Assembly (NCBI RefSeq): GCF_014926585.1
Contig: NZ_CP045422.1
Coordinates: forward strand, 2,448,001 to 2,512,000
Reading direction: 5' to 3'
From: Devosia beringensis
GTDB taxonomy: Bacteria; Pseudomonadota; Alphaproteobacteria; Rhizobiales; Devosiaceae
Length of the DNA stretch: 64,000 bases
Below, one piece after another: positions 27,700 through 37,129 of this stretch. The notes under the pieces are model-generated. The model did not search any database. It saw nothing but the letters and a program-made list of their open reading frames with translations, and was not told the origin of the DNA. The first letter of the stretch is position 1. The number at the start of each line of letters is the position of its first letter. The translations under genes and the position numbers were made by a program.

Positions 27700-28608
27700 A
27701 TGTCCACGATCCTTCCCAACACCTCTGTCAGTCCACTGCGCCAGAAGCTGATCGACGATATGACCATGCGGCATTTCTCGGTGGCGACCCAGCGCAACTA
27801 CATCCGCGATGTGGGGGGCTTCGCCAGTTTCCTGCGGCGGCCGCCGGATACCGCGACCACCGAGGATGTGCGCCAGTTCCAGCTGGCCCAGAGCGAGGCC
27901 GGCGTTCCGGTGCCCACCATGAACAGCGTGGTCTCGGCGCTGCGGTTTTTCTTCGCCAATACCCTCGACCGACCCGATCTGGCGCGCAAGCTGGTGCGGG
28001 CAAGACACCCCCGCAACCTGCCGGTGGTGTTGAGCCGCGACGAGGTCGCGCGTCTGCTCAACGCGACCACCAGCCTCAAGCACCAGGCGGCGCTGTCGGT
28101 TGCCTATGGCGCAGGATTGCGCGTCGGCGAAGTCGCCATGCTCAAGGTGCGCGATATCGACAGCGCGCGCATGCTGATCCGCGTCGAGCGCGGCAAGGGC
28201 GGGCGATACCGCAATGCCATGCTCTCGCCCGACCTGCTCACCCTGTTGCGCCAGTGGTGGCAGGATGGCCATCGCCAGGGTGTGCTGCATCGCGACGGCT
28301 GGCTGTTTCCCGGCCAGCATGCCCTCAAGCCGATCAGTACCAGGCAGCTCTATCGTGTCGTGGTCGAAGCGGCCCAGGCGGCCGAGATCACGAGGCGCGT
28401 CGGGCCGCATACCCTGCGGCACAGCTTTGCTACCCATCTGCTGGAGGACGGCGTCGATATCCGCGTGATCCAGGTGCTGCTCGGGCACAGCAAGCTCGAG
28501 ACGACAGCACTCTATACCAAGGTGGCAACCCGCACGGTGCGGTCCGTCACCAGTCCGCTCGACCGTCTGGGCATCTTCGTTCCAACTGAGGCGCCGCCCG
28601 ACGCCTGA
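27700..28608 (+). CDS. Tyrosine recombinase of the IS91-like element (copy 1, intact)
   Basis: The protein has 302 residues. The N-terminal SAM-like core-binding domain begins MTMRHFSVATQRNYIRDV. The catalytic domain has the first Arg in GAGLRVGEVAMLK, HTLRHSFATHLL (His-x-x-Arg), and the GHSKLETTALYTKV block with its His and the nucleophile Tyr. IS91-type elements with such a recombinase gene ahead of the transposase are known. It is followed three bases later by the transposase. The G run at about 27822 has six G, which keeps the frame. Confidence 0.92.
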   Translation: MSTILPNTSVSPLRQKLIDDMTMRHFSVATQRNYIRDVGGFASFLRRPPDTATTEDVRQFQLAQSEAGVPVPTMNSVVSALRFFFANTLDRPDLARKLVRARHPRNLPVVLSRDEVARLLNATTSLKHQAALSVAYGAGLRVGEVAMLKVRDIDSARMLIRVERGKGGRYRNAMLSPDLLTLLRQWWQDGHRQGVLHRDGWLFPGQHALKPISTRQLYRVVVEAAQAAEITRRVGPHTLRHSFATHLLEDGVDIRVIQVLLGHSKLETTALYTKVATRTVRSVTSPLDRLGIFVPTEAPPDA

Positions 28609-28611
28609 GCG

Positions 28612-29802
28612 GTGCGCGCCATCATCGAGGTCGCCGATGTCTTCCGTTCGGCCGGTCCAGCCTACCGGCTCGCCCATGCCGGGCATCTGAGCCTGGACCA
28701 ACTCAAGGTCATGTCGGCGATCGAGACCTGTCGCACCGCTGCCCTGGGCGGTCACGTTGAGGCCTGCACTGACTGCGGGCATCAGCGCATCGCCTATAAC
28801 TCTTGCCGCAACCGGCACTGTCCCCGGTGCCAGGGCGCTGCCGCACGCACCTGGCTGGAGCAGCGCGAGGCTGACCTGCTGCCGGTCGGCTATTTCCACG
28901 TCGTGTTCACGCTGCCCGCCGAGATCGCCGATATCGCCTTCCACAACAAGGCGCAGGTCTATGACCGGCTGTTCAAGGCGGCGTCCGAGACCATGCTGAC
29001 GATCGCCGCCGACCCAAAACACCTTGGCGCCCGCATCGGCATCACCGCTGTACTGCACAGCTGGGGCTCGGCAATGACCCACCATCCGCACATCCACATG
29101 ATCGTGCCCGGTGGCGGCATCACGCCGGATGGAGGTTGGATATCATCGCGGCCGGCCTTCCTGCTGCCGGTGAGGGTGCTCGGCGCATTGTTCCGCCGCC
29201 TGTTCCTGACCCGGCTGCTCGAACTGCACGATGCTGGCCGGCTCACCTTCTACGGCAAGATGGCAGAGCTCAGCGATCGCCGTGCCTTCCAGCGTCACCT
29301 CGCGCCGGCCCGCAAGAAGCGCTGGGTGGTTTACGCCAAGCCGCCCTTTGCCGGGCCAGAGGCGGTGCTCGCCTATCTCTCCCGCTACACCCACCGGGTG
29401 GCGATCTCCAACAACCGCCTCATCGCCTTCGATGGGACTGCGGTGACCTTCCGCTACAAGGACTATCGCCGCACCGGCGCCGACCGGCAGCAGGTCATGA
29501 CCCTGGCCGTCGACGAGTTCATCCGCCGCTTCCTGGTCCACGTCCTGCCACGCGGCTTCCACCGCATCCGGCACTACGGTCTGCTCGCCAGCTCCGCCCG
29601 TAAGGACTGCCTTGCCCAGGCCCGCAGTCTGCTCGAGGTCGCACCGGCGCCGGAGGACGCCGCGGTAACTCAGGAGACTGCCGATCCGCGGCCACCATGC
29701 CCGTGCTGTGGCGGCACTATGGTCATCATCGAGACCTTCGCCCGAGGCTGCAGGCCCCGCGCGCCGCCTGCAGCGACAGCCAAACCGGGAGAACGCCCAT
29801 GA
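28612..29802 (+). CDS. IS91-family Y2/HUH transposase (copy 1)
   Basis: The protein has 396 residues and starts with GTG. An N-terminal zinc-binding module (CTDCGHQRIAYNSCRNRHCPRC) precedes the HUH metal motif HPHIHMIVPGGG and the catalytic YLSRY pair of tyrosines (YxxxY). This is the single-strand endonuclease that drives rolling-circle transposition. A C-terminal CPCCGG may hold another zinc. Identical to the copy at 41395-42585 as far as compared by eye. Confidence 0.94.
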   Translation: MRAIIEVADVFRSAGPAYRLAHAGHLSLDQLKVMSAIETCRTAALGGHVEACTDCGHQRIAYNSCRNRHCPRCQGAAARTWLEQREADLLPVGYFHVVFTLPAEIADIAFHNKAQVYDRLFKAASETMLTIAADPKHLGARIGITAVLHSWGSAMTHHPHIHMIVPGGGITPDGGWISSRPAFLLPVRVLGALFRRLFLTRLLELHDAGRLTFYGKMAELSDRRAFQRHLAPARKKRWVVYAKPPFAGPEAVLAYLSRYTHRVAISNNRLIAFDGTAVTFRYKDYRRTGADRQQVMTLAVDEFIRRFLVHVLPRGFHRIRHYGLLASSARKDCLAQARSLLEVAPAPEDAAVTQETADPRPPCPCCGGTMVIIETFARGCRPRAPPAATAKPGERP

Positions 29803-30029
29803 CCCGGCATGATCCAATATCGGCCCAGACTGCGATGCCACCGTCGCGGCCTGCTGGAGATCTTGCCCCGCTCAATGGCCGGGCCATCATGGCACCCGCT
29901 ATGGACCACATCTGCCGCCGCAAGCGCCCCTGCATCAGCCTCTTCATCGACCCGTTCGCCCCGGCCGTATCGCCTCCCGCACGCGCTCAGGGCCGTTCCC
30001 AAGCCGGCCAAATCCAGAATTACCCATAG
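29799..30029 (+). CDS. Small third frame of the IS91-like element, unknown
   Basis: The 76-residue frame has an ATG that overlaps the transposase TGA (ATGA), with GGGAGAA just upstream. The product (MTRHDPISAQ...) has no recognisable domain. Overlap and a ribosome site favour translation, but the codon content is ambiguous. The same frame exists in copy 2. Confidence 0.4.
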   Translation: MTRHDPISAQTAMPPSRPAGDLAPLNGRAIMAPAMDHICRRKRPCISLFIDPFAPAVSPPARAQGRSQAGQIQNYP

Positions 30030-30102
30030 CGCTGAGCCTGCGGATCGCGGGTTCGGTCATCCCAGACTTTCGGGCGCCTATCGGCAGCCGAAACTCTTCA
30101 GG

Positions 30103-30404
30103 AAATCGGTCTGGCAGCTTTTGGCCTAACTGTTCAAAAAGCGGACGTCTAAGAAGTGGCCAAGCTATCTGAAAAATGGAAATGGTCGGACTGCAACCGT
30201 CATGACCGGAACGGCGCTTCGATCGACATCGCAGCGAATCCGGCGACATTGTGCTCGGCATTGTTGTGACTGCTCGCCTAGTCACCCTAGGACCCGCACC
30301 TGGAACGCGACATTCGTGAACATCGCTGCCGCAACGCATATGCCTGAACGCAGGTCATTGTTGAGCGGATCAGAAACCGTAGAATCTGTACTGCGATATA
30401 CCAA
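30103..30404. other. Intergenic stretch after IS91-like copy 1, nothing recognised
   Basis: This 302-base gap lies between the right end of the mobile element and the 3' end of the FAD-reductase gene. A short + strand frame runs through it into the neighbouring antisense gene and shows no protein-family feature. Confidence 0.6.
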
Positions 30405-31583
30405 TCAAAACCCGGGAAGCGTTTTGGTCTTGCCACTCACGCGCGCGCCTACCGAAAGTGCGGCAGGCAACACTTTAACTACAGTGCGTACCAGCGAGGC
30501 ACTTTGTGGAAAGATTGCGAGCTTTGCCAGAAAAGCCGCAGCATGGATGCGTATAGCGAACTGCCGCCTCCATGCTTTGGCGTAGGCTGCGCCTGCGACA
30601 GCCCTACCGGCCTTGTCCCATATTTGAACCTGCCGCAGCTGTTCGGCTAATAACCAACCCGATTGCAATGCCATTGAAATGCCTTCTGCGATGATTGGGT
30701 GAGACTCGCCTGCAATGTTTCCAACCCGGAAAATGTCGTCCTGATATTGCTGTCGAATGCCTGGCCGGATCGGTCCGGCAGCCAGCCATTCTTCATGCAA
30801 ACGCGCGTCAGCGAGAGCTGTTTGTGCTGAAGGGCAAGAGGCCAGAATATGGCGATGCACCACCTGTGCTGCCGACAACCCGGGCTGGTTCGATCGCAGT
30901 TGTGTGAGCACGTCACGCCGAATACAGCATGAAATTGATAGCCGCCCCTTATCTGCCCACACCATGCCCCCATAGCCCCCGGGGAACAAAAGTAGCGGCA
31001 TCAGATTGCTCGCCAGTTTTGCCTGCGTTAAATGGGCTTTAAAGCCCAAGAAATCGTGGGGACGGTTGCGCTTTTCCAGATTGCTGGTGAGCTTTCCAGG
31101 TTCCCACGACCCATGTGCCGCGACAACTACCGGCGCGGCGAGGTCCATGGCCTGGCCACGTTCTTCAATGCGAACAGTGGCGAGGTCGCCATTACGGGTG
31201 ATCTCTACCGCTCGCCAGGGCTGCAAGACGGTAATGCCAGCGTGGCGTGCAGCATCAAGCAACAGATTGTCCAGCACATCGCGGCCAAGGGCCCGTCCGA
31301 AAGCATCGCTATCGGCTTTCGGCATGGGCGCCTCCAATGCCGCCCCTGAGGCGAAGAGCGCCAGTCGCGCGACTTCTGGTCCGGCCAGGTTCCTGAAGGC
31401 CTCGCCAACGCCCAGTCTGTCAAGCAATGCCAAATTGACCGCCGAGATGAACTCGCCACAAACTTTGCGACGCGGAAACTCTGAACGCTCGATGATGGCT
31501 ACCGATCGCCCCTGTCGCGCCAAAGATAGAGCCGTGGAAGCGCCGCCTGGGCCCGCACCAATTACAATGGCGTCGAATTTCAC
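30405..31583 (-). CDS. FAD-dependent oxidoreductase, geranylgeranyl-reductase-like
   Basis: The protein has 392 residues. The FAD-binding Rossmann motif is GAGPGGASTALSLARQGRSV at the N-terminus, followed by KVCGEFIS and, later, the second FAD motif FRVGNIAGESHPIIAEGISM. This is the geranylgeranyl reductase/UbiH-like superfamily. It overlaps the methyltransferase stop by four bases (ATGA), so it is the third gene of a PKS-methyltransferase-oxidoreductase operon. It probably oxidises or reduces the polyketide product; that role is inferred from context only. Confidence 0.88.
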   Translation of the reverse strand: MKFDAIVIGAGPGGASTALSLARQGRSVAIIERSEFPRRKVCGEFISAVNLALLDRLGVGEAFRNLAGPEVARLALFASGAALEAPMPKADSDAFGRALGRDVLDNLLLDAARHAGITVLQPWRAVEITRNGDLATVRIEERGQAMDLAAPVVVAAHGSWEPGKLTSNLEKRNRPHDFLGFKAHLTQAKLASNLMPLLLFPGGYGGMVWADKGRLSISCCIRRDVLTQLRSNQPGLSAAQVVHRHILASCPSAQTALADARLHEEWLAAGPIRPGIRQQYQDDIFRVGNIAGESHPIIAEGISMALQSGWLLAEQLRQVQIWDKAGRAVAGAAYAKAWRRQFAIRIHAAAFLAKLAIFPQSASLVRTVVKVLPAALSVGARVSGKTKTLPGF

Positions 31584-32281
31584 CGGTCTGCTCCTGAAGT
31601 TACAGCGGCGAAAACGTGGGTAAAGGGCCCCACTCGCCGCTCGGTCAAAACCTGACCCGCACCGTCTGGCCAGACTCGAGATAATTCGTCGCCGACAAAT
31701 CCCGCCCGCACACTGACAGCGGCATCATGCAGCGTTACCGCATTGGCCCCAACAAACCTTAGAAACCAAGTGCTCCACAGAGCAATGCGACTCCGACGGG
31801 GCTCCGTGGCTAGAAACACGGGCGCAAGTGTTGGCATCGCTGCCAGCAGCTTGCTCAATGCGCCGCCGTCAAAGTGATGCAAAAACAGATTGGCAAAAAC
31901 GGCATCGAACTGACCGGCTTCTTCACGCGCGATCCACTCAAATACGTCCGCCGTGACGGTCTTTACCTGCCATCCCAATGCCGCGAATTGCTTGATGCGT
32001 AGTGGAGTAATCAGATTGATCTGATCGAGCATCAACAATTCGACGGCGCCGTAGCGTCGTCCGAGCTTACGCGCGACGGCAAGCATAAAAGCGCCGTCGC
32101 CTGAACCAATCTCAAGCAGGCGAAGATTACCTGGTCTGATATGGCTACGCATGAGCCCTGCCATAATCCTCGTCTGAAACATCAGGGCATTGATCACCAC
32201 CAAATCGCGCCGCGAGCCGATCGCGTCGGGATCATCTGCTGGCAGGCTATCAAGCAATTCGGGCATGAGCTGCCGCGCCAT
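31580..32281 (-). CDS. Class I SAM-dependent methyltransferase
   Basis: The protein has about 233 residues. The SAM-binding motif I is LLEIGSGDGAFMLAVARKLG and the post-motif segment is FDAVFANLFLHHFDGG. The ATG at 32281 is preferred for the GGGG a few bases upstream; an ATG at 32296 that overlaps the PKS stop (TGATG) is the alternative. Its place between a type III PKS and an FAD enzyme suggests O- or C-methylation of an aromatic polyketide. Confidence 0.88.
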   Translation of the reverse strand: MARQLMPELLDSLPADDPDAIGSRRDLVVINALMFQTRIMAGLMRSHIRPGNLRLLEIGSGDGAFMLAVARKLGRRYGAVELLMLDQINLITPLRIKQFAALGWQVKTVTADVFEWIAREEAGQFDAVFANLFLHHFDGGALSKLLAAMPTLAPVFLATEPRRSRIALWSTWFLRFVGANAVTLHDAAVSVRAGFVGDELSRVWPDGAGQVLTERRVGPFTHVFAAVTSGADR

Positions 32282-32295
32282 TGTACCCCGCAGCA

Positions 32296-33381
32296 TCAGT
32301 GAGCCGCGTCCATGGTGTGAAACAACATTGTCTCGGCGGTAAGTCCCGGGCCAAACGCCATAGCGCAGCCCCGATGGTCGGCCTTGCGCACGGCCATCAT
32401 AGCTTCGAGGACAAACATCACCGTAGCCGAGCTCATATTGCCTTTGGCGCGAAGCACTTCCCGCGAGGCCGCCAAGGCGTTGAAGGGAAGGCTAAGAGCG
32501 CGTTCGACCGCATCGAGTACCGATTTGCCACCTGGATGCACCGCCCACAGGTCGATTGCCGCTATCGGTGCTCCGTCCAGAATTTCGGCAGCCTTTGCGC
32601 CGAGGATTTCGTGAATGGCTGCGGGTACTTGACCTGACAGGACCATGTCAAACCCGTCATCACGAACGCTCCAGGTCATCAGTTCGCGACTGTCGGGCGC
32701 CACCACGGCGTGGAAGCTATCGAGCGCCATGCCGGTTGCTTCTGCGCTGATGATGGAGGCAGCGCAGCCGTCCCCCCAAAGACAGAAAGACAGTAGCTTT
32801 TCCAGATCAGTGGTTTCCTTGAGATGTATGGTACACAACTCGATATTGACCACCAGCACGCGCGCGTTTGGCTCAGAGCGTACGATATGCCGCGCTTGCT
32901 TGAGCGCATTGATCGCTGCGTAGCATCCCATGAAGCCAATGATCGTGCGTTCGACGCTGGTAGAAAGTCCGCATCTCGCCACGATTTCTAGATCCATACC
33001 GGGGGCAGAAAAGCCGGTGCAGGTGGTCACGATAATATGGCTGATAGCAGCCCTGTCCTGCCCTACCAATACCTTGTTGACTGCTTGCTCTGCGAGTATC
33101 GGCGCCAAGCGGGCATAGATGTCCATGCGCTTGGCCGTTCCTGGGAACGCGCCTCGGGCAAACACGCCATCAGCATCTGCACTCGCCGCAGTGGCATCTG
33201 AGGCTGGTGCAAAGCAAGCATAGCGATGCTCAATGCCACCCTTGTCTGCCATACGGTTAAACACAGCCCGGCGTCTCGGTTCATCAGCAAGCAAGGTGCC
33301 GGCAAAATCAATGAAGAACCGATGCACGTCGTTGGCGGGAACAGCCGTGGCTACGCTGTTGAGGTAGGCTTGAGTCGGCAT
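32296..33381 (-). CDS. Type III polyketide synthase (chalcone/stilbene-synthase family)
   Basis: The protein has 361 residues from the preferred ATG at 33381 (MPTQAYLNSVATAVP); the frame extends to 33468. The thiolase-fold triad is complete: C153 in GFMGCYAAINAL, H282 in WAVHPGGKSVLD and N315 in AKGNMSSATVMFVL. The closing GFG loop reads AFGPGL. Type III PKSs condense an acyl-CoA starter with malonyl-CoA. The starter is not readable, but a p-coumarate-CoA-ligase-like gene lies in the same island. An IS3-type insertion sits 159 bases upstream and may have changed its transcription. Confidence 0.93.
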   Translation of the reverse strand: MPTQAYLNSVATAVPANDVHRFFIDFAGTLLADEPRRRAVFNRMADKGGIEHRYACFAPASDATAASADADGVFARGAFPGTAKRMDIYARLAPILAEQAVNKVLVGQDRAAISHIIVTTCTGFSAPGMDLEIVARCGLSTSVERTIIGFMGCYAAINALKQARHIVRSEPNARVLVVNIELCTIHLKETTDLEKLLSFCLWGDGCAASIISAEATGMALDSFHAVVAPDSRELMTWSVRDDGFDMVLSGQVPAAIHEILGAKAAEILDGAPIAAIDLWAVHPGGKSVLDAVERALSLPFNALAASREVLRAKGNMSSATVMFVLEAMMAVRKADHRGCAMAFGPGLTAETMLFHTMDAAH

Positions 33382-33558
33382 ATGATATTGTCCAGTCGTA
33401 CGGTCTAAGCGCATCTCGCGGGAGTTTTCTTCGACGAAGGCCGCTACCGTCGCACCACCGTTAAGCAAACCATCGGGGCGAAGGTTGCATCAACGGGTTG
33501 AGAGCTCATGACGCTCTCCGTTCCAGGAGTCCTTTCACAGTGACGTTGCCCCCAACTT

Positions 33559-34488
33559 CTATCCAGCGTGAAGTAGACTCGGGCGGTTAGTTTGGTCGAT
33601 CTGGCCGGGGTGAGCGACGGGGGCTGGCGCGGAGCTGGTCATTGAGCGGAGCGGCAGATCCCGTCGCGGGTTGAAGGTGTCGGCGTATTCGGCAGGCGTC
33701 ATCCAACCCAGCCGCGAGTGCGGCCGGTGCAGATTGTAATCGGCGCGCCAAGACGCCACGGTGGCCCGGACGTGAGCAAGCGATGGGAACAGGGTCTCGT
33801 TGAGCAGTTCGTCCCGCAGCCGGCCGTTAAAGCTCTCGATGAAGGCATTCTGGATCGGCTTGCCAGGGGCAATGTAGTGCCAGTCGATCCCCATCCGGTC
33901 AGCGAAGCCCAGGATGGCATTGGACGTGAACTCAGTCCCATTGTCGCTGACGATCATCTTGGGGCGTCCTCGAGTAGCCATCAGCGTCTCCAGCTCTCTG
34001 GCAACGCGCAGACCAGACAGCGAGGTGTCGGCAACCAAGGTCAGGCATTCGCGTGTGCAGTCATCGACCACTGTCAGCACCCGGAAGCGCCGACCGTCGG
34101 TCATCTGGTCGGAGACGAAGTCCAGGGACCAGCGTTCGTTGGGCGCCATTGGGATCAGCATCGGCGCCCTGGTGCCCATGGCACGCTTGCGGCCGCCTCG
34201 ACGGCGCACCATCAGCTTCTCCTCGCGATAGATCCGGAACAGGCGCTTGTGATTGACCTGATACCCTTCCCGCCGCAGCAGGACGTGCAGCCGCCGATAG
34301 CCAAACCGTCGCCGCTCATGGGCAATGGCCTTCATCCGGTCGCGCAGCACGATGTCATCGGTTCGCAGCGCCTGGTAGCGCATCGTCATCCGGCAACATC
34401 CCAATACTCGGCACGCCCGCCGCTCGCTCATCCCATAGGCAGTCTGGAGATGGGCGACAGCATCCCGCTCGGCGGCGGGCGCTACCAT
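33559..34488 (-). CDS. IS3-family transposase OrfB (DDE integrase domain)
   Basis: The protein has 309 residues. The HTH_21 segment ([19 protein letters not shown]) precedes an rve integrase core with the DDE residues in [18 protein letters not shown] and [16 protein letters not shown]. It is made by -1 frameshifting from orfA at the run of seven A, near 34484-34492, or from its own start. The product is intact, so the element may still move. Confidence 0.95.
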   Translation of the reverse strand: MVAPAAERDAVAHLQTAYGMSERRACRVLGCCRMTMRYQALRTDDIVLRDRMKAIAHERRRFGYRRLHVLLRREGYQVNHKRLFRIYREEKLMVRRRGGRKRAMGTRAPMLIPMAPNERWSLDFVSDQMTDGRRFRVLTVVDDCTRECLTLVADTSLSGLRVARELETLMATRGRPKMIVSDNGTEFTSNAILGFADRMGIDWHYIAPGKPIQNAFIESFNGRLRDELLNETLFPSLAHVRATVASWRADYNLHRPHSRLGWMTPAEYADTFNPRRDLPLRSMTSSAPAPVAHPGQIDQTNRPSLLHAG

Positions 34489-34748
34489 TTTTTTCCAAGA
34501 AGATCTTTCAGCGCGGCATTATCGAGCATGCTGTCGGCCAGCAGCTTCTTGAGCCGGGCGTTCTCGTCCTCAAGCGCCTTCAGTCGTCGGGCCTCGCTGA
34601 CGTCCATGCCGCCATACTTGGCCTTCCATTTGTAGATGCTGGCATTGCTGACGCCATGCTTGCGGCACAGGTCGGCAACTGGAACGCCGGCCTCCTGCTC
34701 CTTCAAGATCGCAATGATCTGCTCTTCGGTGAACCTGGTTCGCTTCAT
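34482..34748 (-). CDS. IS3-family transposase OrfA (helix-turn-helix)
   Basis: The protein has 88 residues: an HTH_Tnp_1 domain ([40 protein letters not shown]) and a leucine-zipper-like helix ([20 protein letters not shown]). It overlaps orfB by seven bases over an A-rich slippery site, as in other IS407-group elements. Confidence 0.95.
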   Translation of the reverse strand: MKRTRFTEEQIIAILKEQEAGVPVADLCRKHGVSNASIYKWKAKYGGMDVSEARRLKALEDENARLKKLLADSMLDNAALKDLLGKKW

Positions 34749-34912
34749 CTCTGGTCCTTCTGATGGGGCCAGAGCCTACTTCAAACTGGATTAGGCGCAG
34801 GGGGCAACGTCACACAGCACCGTTCTTAAGGCCGGACAGGGTGTTAGCATCAGGTTATCAGCAACGTCCGCAGGTATTTCAAAGTTTGTGACAAGGGCCT
34901 CAGCGACCCACG

Positions 34913-36454
34913 TCATCCATCAACACTAGTCTTTTCACGCTGAGCAAGAGGCAACAGCGCCAACGCCAGCACCGTAAGAACCGCCACGAACGCCCACGCC
35001 TCATTTATTGACATCGTGATTGCCGCCTTCTGCACAAATGGGGCGACCAGAGCTTGATTTGCCTGATCGAATGAACCTGATTGTGCTGCCGTAAAAAGCC
35101 CAGCCGGAATGCCGATCGATGTTGCGGTGATTGCATCGCCTTCCATCAGTTTCCCAATGATATACTGGCTGTGGACGTCGGACCGGCCGTAGATGATTGA
35201 GTCTATGATTGCGAGCCCGATGGCGCCGCCGAGATTTCGCATGAGATTGAACAAGCCGCTCGCGTCAGGCACTTTTTCGCGTGGCAGACTACCAAGCGCC
35301 AGTCGCGTCGGCGGAAGCAAACAGAACATTATGGCTACGCCACGTAGGATTTGCGGAACCACCATCTGAGCGGCATCGGTCGACACGGTCTGGAAAGCGC
35401 TCGCGCTCATCCCCAAGGCGAACAACGCAAAGCCGGCGCCAATCAATATTCTCGGGTCGAAACGCTGCTCCAAATACACCGCTAACGGTGCGGTGGCTAA
35501 CTGAGCCAAGCCTGTCACAAGCATGATCGAGCCGATTTCAAGCGCGTTGTGACCACGAACGAAACCGAGGAAAACCGGCATCAGATAGACAGACCCGAAC
35601 AGCCCGATTCCGAGCACAAAGCTCAAAATACAGCCAACAAGGAACGGCCTATCGCCAAGGGTGCTGAGGTCCACTATGGGCCTATCCGCTGCCAGACTGC
35701 GAAGGGCAAAGCCGTATGCGCATATAATTGTGACAGCCAGCAACACAAGTACCAACGGTGAGGCCCAACCTTCATCGGGTGCCTGCTTGAGGCCAAGCTG
35801 CAGGCTTGCTAGTGCAATGGCGAGCATGACCAGTGACAGCCAGTCGAGCGTGCCAAGAACCGCCGGGTTAGGTTCGTCTTTCGGAAGAAACAGCGCAGCG
35901 ACAAACCCTGCGACAATGCCTGGAGCAACATTGATCAGGAACAGCCAATGCCAAGAGTAGGTTTCCGTAATCCATCCACCTACAATCGGTCCAACAGTTG
36001 GCGCTAAGACGGCCAGCAAGCCGGCCAGTGTCGTGGCACGACCTTGGCTGCGAGCCGGAAACAAGACAAATACAGCCGAGAATACGGACGGAATCAGCGT
36101 CCCGCCCGCAAAGCCCTGTAGTACCCGCCAAATAACCAAAGACTCAAAATTGCTGCTGGCAGCACACCCGATTGAGGCAACACAAAACAAGGTGACAGCA
36201 ATTACGAATAACCAGCGTCCTGTGAGCAGCCGGGTGAGATAGCCAGTTAGCGGAATGGCGATGACTTCCGCTATTAAATAGGCTGTCTGCAGCCAGCTCA
36301 GTCGATCGGGCTCTATGCCGACGGAGCTTTGTATGGCGGTGATCGAAGTCGCGACCACCTGCACGTCGAGGATCGCCATGAACATGCCGACGCACATGGC
36401 AATAAACCCTAGCCAAATGGTCGTTGACCTAAGCGTATTTGTCTGGTCTCGCAT
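34913..36454 (-). CDS. DHA2-family (EmrB/QacA-type) multidrug exporter, MFS
   Basis: The protein has 513 residues and about 14 hydrophobic segments. Motif A-like AILDVQVVATSITAIQ and motif D/C text (GFAGGTLIPSVFSAVF, LAGLLAVLAPTVGPIVGGWI) match the DHA2 drug:proton antiporters. It reads the same way as the PKS genes, and before the IS3-type insertion it would have stood about 260 bases upstream of the PKS start. It could export the polyketide product; that is inference. Its base composition looks lower in GC than the flagellar region. Confidence 0.92.
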   Translation of the reverse strand: MRDQTNTLRSTTIWLGFIAMCVGMFMAILDVQVVATSITAIQSSVGIEPDRLSWLQTAYLIAEVIAIPLTGYLTRLLTGRWLFVIAVTLFCVASIGCAASSNFESLVIWRVLQGFAGGTLIPSVFSAVFVLFPARSQGRATTLAGLLAVLAPTVGPIVGGWITETYSWHWLFLINVAPGIVAGFVAALFLPKDEPNPAVLGTLDWLSLVMLAIALASLQLGLKQAPDEGWASPLVLVLLAVTIICAYGFALRSLAADRPIVDLSTLGDRPFLVGCILSFVLGIGLFGSVYLMPVFLGFVRGHNALEIGSIMLVTGLAQLATAPLAVYLEQRFDPRILIGAGFALFALGMSASAFQTVSTDAAQMVVPQILRGVAIMFCLLPPTRLALGSLPREKVPDASGLFNLMRNLGGAIGLAIIDSIIYGRSDVHSQYIIGKLMEGDAITATSIGIPAGLFTAAQSGSFDQANQALVAPFVQKAAITMSINEAWAFVAVLTVLALALLPLAQREKTSVDG

Positions 36455-36898
36455 AAAATTATGCTCACTTCATTCGGACGGCGTTTTTTAGAAGAGGCGC
36501 TTCCGTATGATTTGCGCAAGCGAATTACATTGTCCGACCGTCAACTCGAACGCGAAAGCTGTTCCTCACGTGATCCATCCAAATTTCTCCATTGCAGCCT
36601 ACACCGCCTCTTCAGCTGTTCAGGCTGCGTGACATCGCATGCTACCGCCAGCGCACTCCCCAGCGGTTCGAATCCCGCGCGGTGAATTTGCCATTGGTGG
36701 TTGTGTGAGGCTCAACCCTGTCGATGGGATTTCAGCAACACGTTACAGCATCGCAGGCTTCAAGCATTCAGGGAGACGACGATGAGGTGTGGCTGTTGTT
36801 GGGTCTGCCGTTGTTCCCGCTTAGAGCAGGTCGAACCTGCCGTTTCTCGACACGCTGGGCGCATCCATGCGACATGGATGTAAGATGGGAGAGCGGAT
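36455..36898. other. Intergenic stretch with a tRNA T-arm-like fragment, no recognised gene
   Basis: Several short + strand frames run here, none with recognisable features. Near 36663-36677 the text GCGGTTCGAATCCCGC has the shape of a tRNA T-arm, but no cloverleaf can be built upstream. It may be another attachment-site remnant. The region must also hold the promoter of the DHA2 exporter gene. Confidence 0.4.
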
Positions 36899-37129
36899 GT
36901 GAATGATGATCAGATCGAATTGGCAGCCACAGGGCAGGCACTGAAGGCTCTCCTCGCAGTGCTGGCCTCGAACCGGGTTATAGACAGCGAGCATTGGAAC
37001 GAACTAATCAGCGTTATGATTCGAGATATTCCAAACATTCAGGTCGAAAGCGTTGAAGACGACAATCAACATTTAACCGCGATTTCCGAGGCACTTAGAT
37101 TTTATAAGGTTGCGATTCCGGCCACCTAA
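36899..37129 (+). CDS. Hypothetical protein, 76 residues
   Basis: A GTG start at 36899 has GGGAGAG upstream. The product is acidic and helical with no membrane segment (begins MNDDQIELAATGQ). No family is recognised. The amphipathic, coding-like composition and the ribosome site support a real gene. It is convergent with the ligase gene at 37286-38455. Confidence 0.5.
   Translation: MNDDQIELAATGQALKALLAVLASNRVIDSEHWNELISVMIRDIPNIQVESVEDDNQHLTAISEALRFYKVAIPAT

Larger units (their letters stand above)
27564..30102 (+). mobile_element. IS91-like element, copy 1 (2539 bp)
   Basis: The element is defined by comparison with copy 2 at 40348-42885: identity begins at TGGGGTGG and ends at CTTCAGG, and the flanks then differ. 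It holds a tyrosine recombinase gene, a Y2/HUH transposase gene and a small third frame. The left end has a hairpin CCCGC-TGGC-GCGGG (27581-27594) and the right end an inverted repeat TTTCGG/CCGAAA (30068-30093), as expected of terIS and oriIS. No terminal inverted repeats or target duplication are visible, in line with rolling-circle transposition. Confidence 0.88.
33541..34812 (-). mobile_element. IS3-family (IS407-group) insertion sequence, intact, with target duplication
   Basis: The 1272-bp element has terminal inverted repeats starting TGACGTTGCCCCC at both ends, with ATCCAGYNTGAAGTAG further in. The flanks carry a direct repeat CACAG (33536-33540 and 34813-34817), consistent with a target duplication. 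It encodes orfA and orfB with an A7 slippery run at the overlap. It lies between the PKS gene and the exporter gene, on the same strand as both. Confidence 0.93.

Noticed and set aside
33440-33520. Short frame beginning ATGAGCTCT with a good ribosome site upstream of the PKS
   Set aside because: It stops after about 21 codons in another frame. It could be a leader peptide or chance; the PKS family N-terminus fits the start at 33381.
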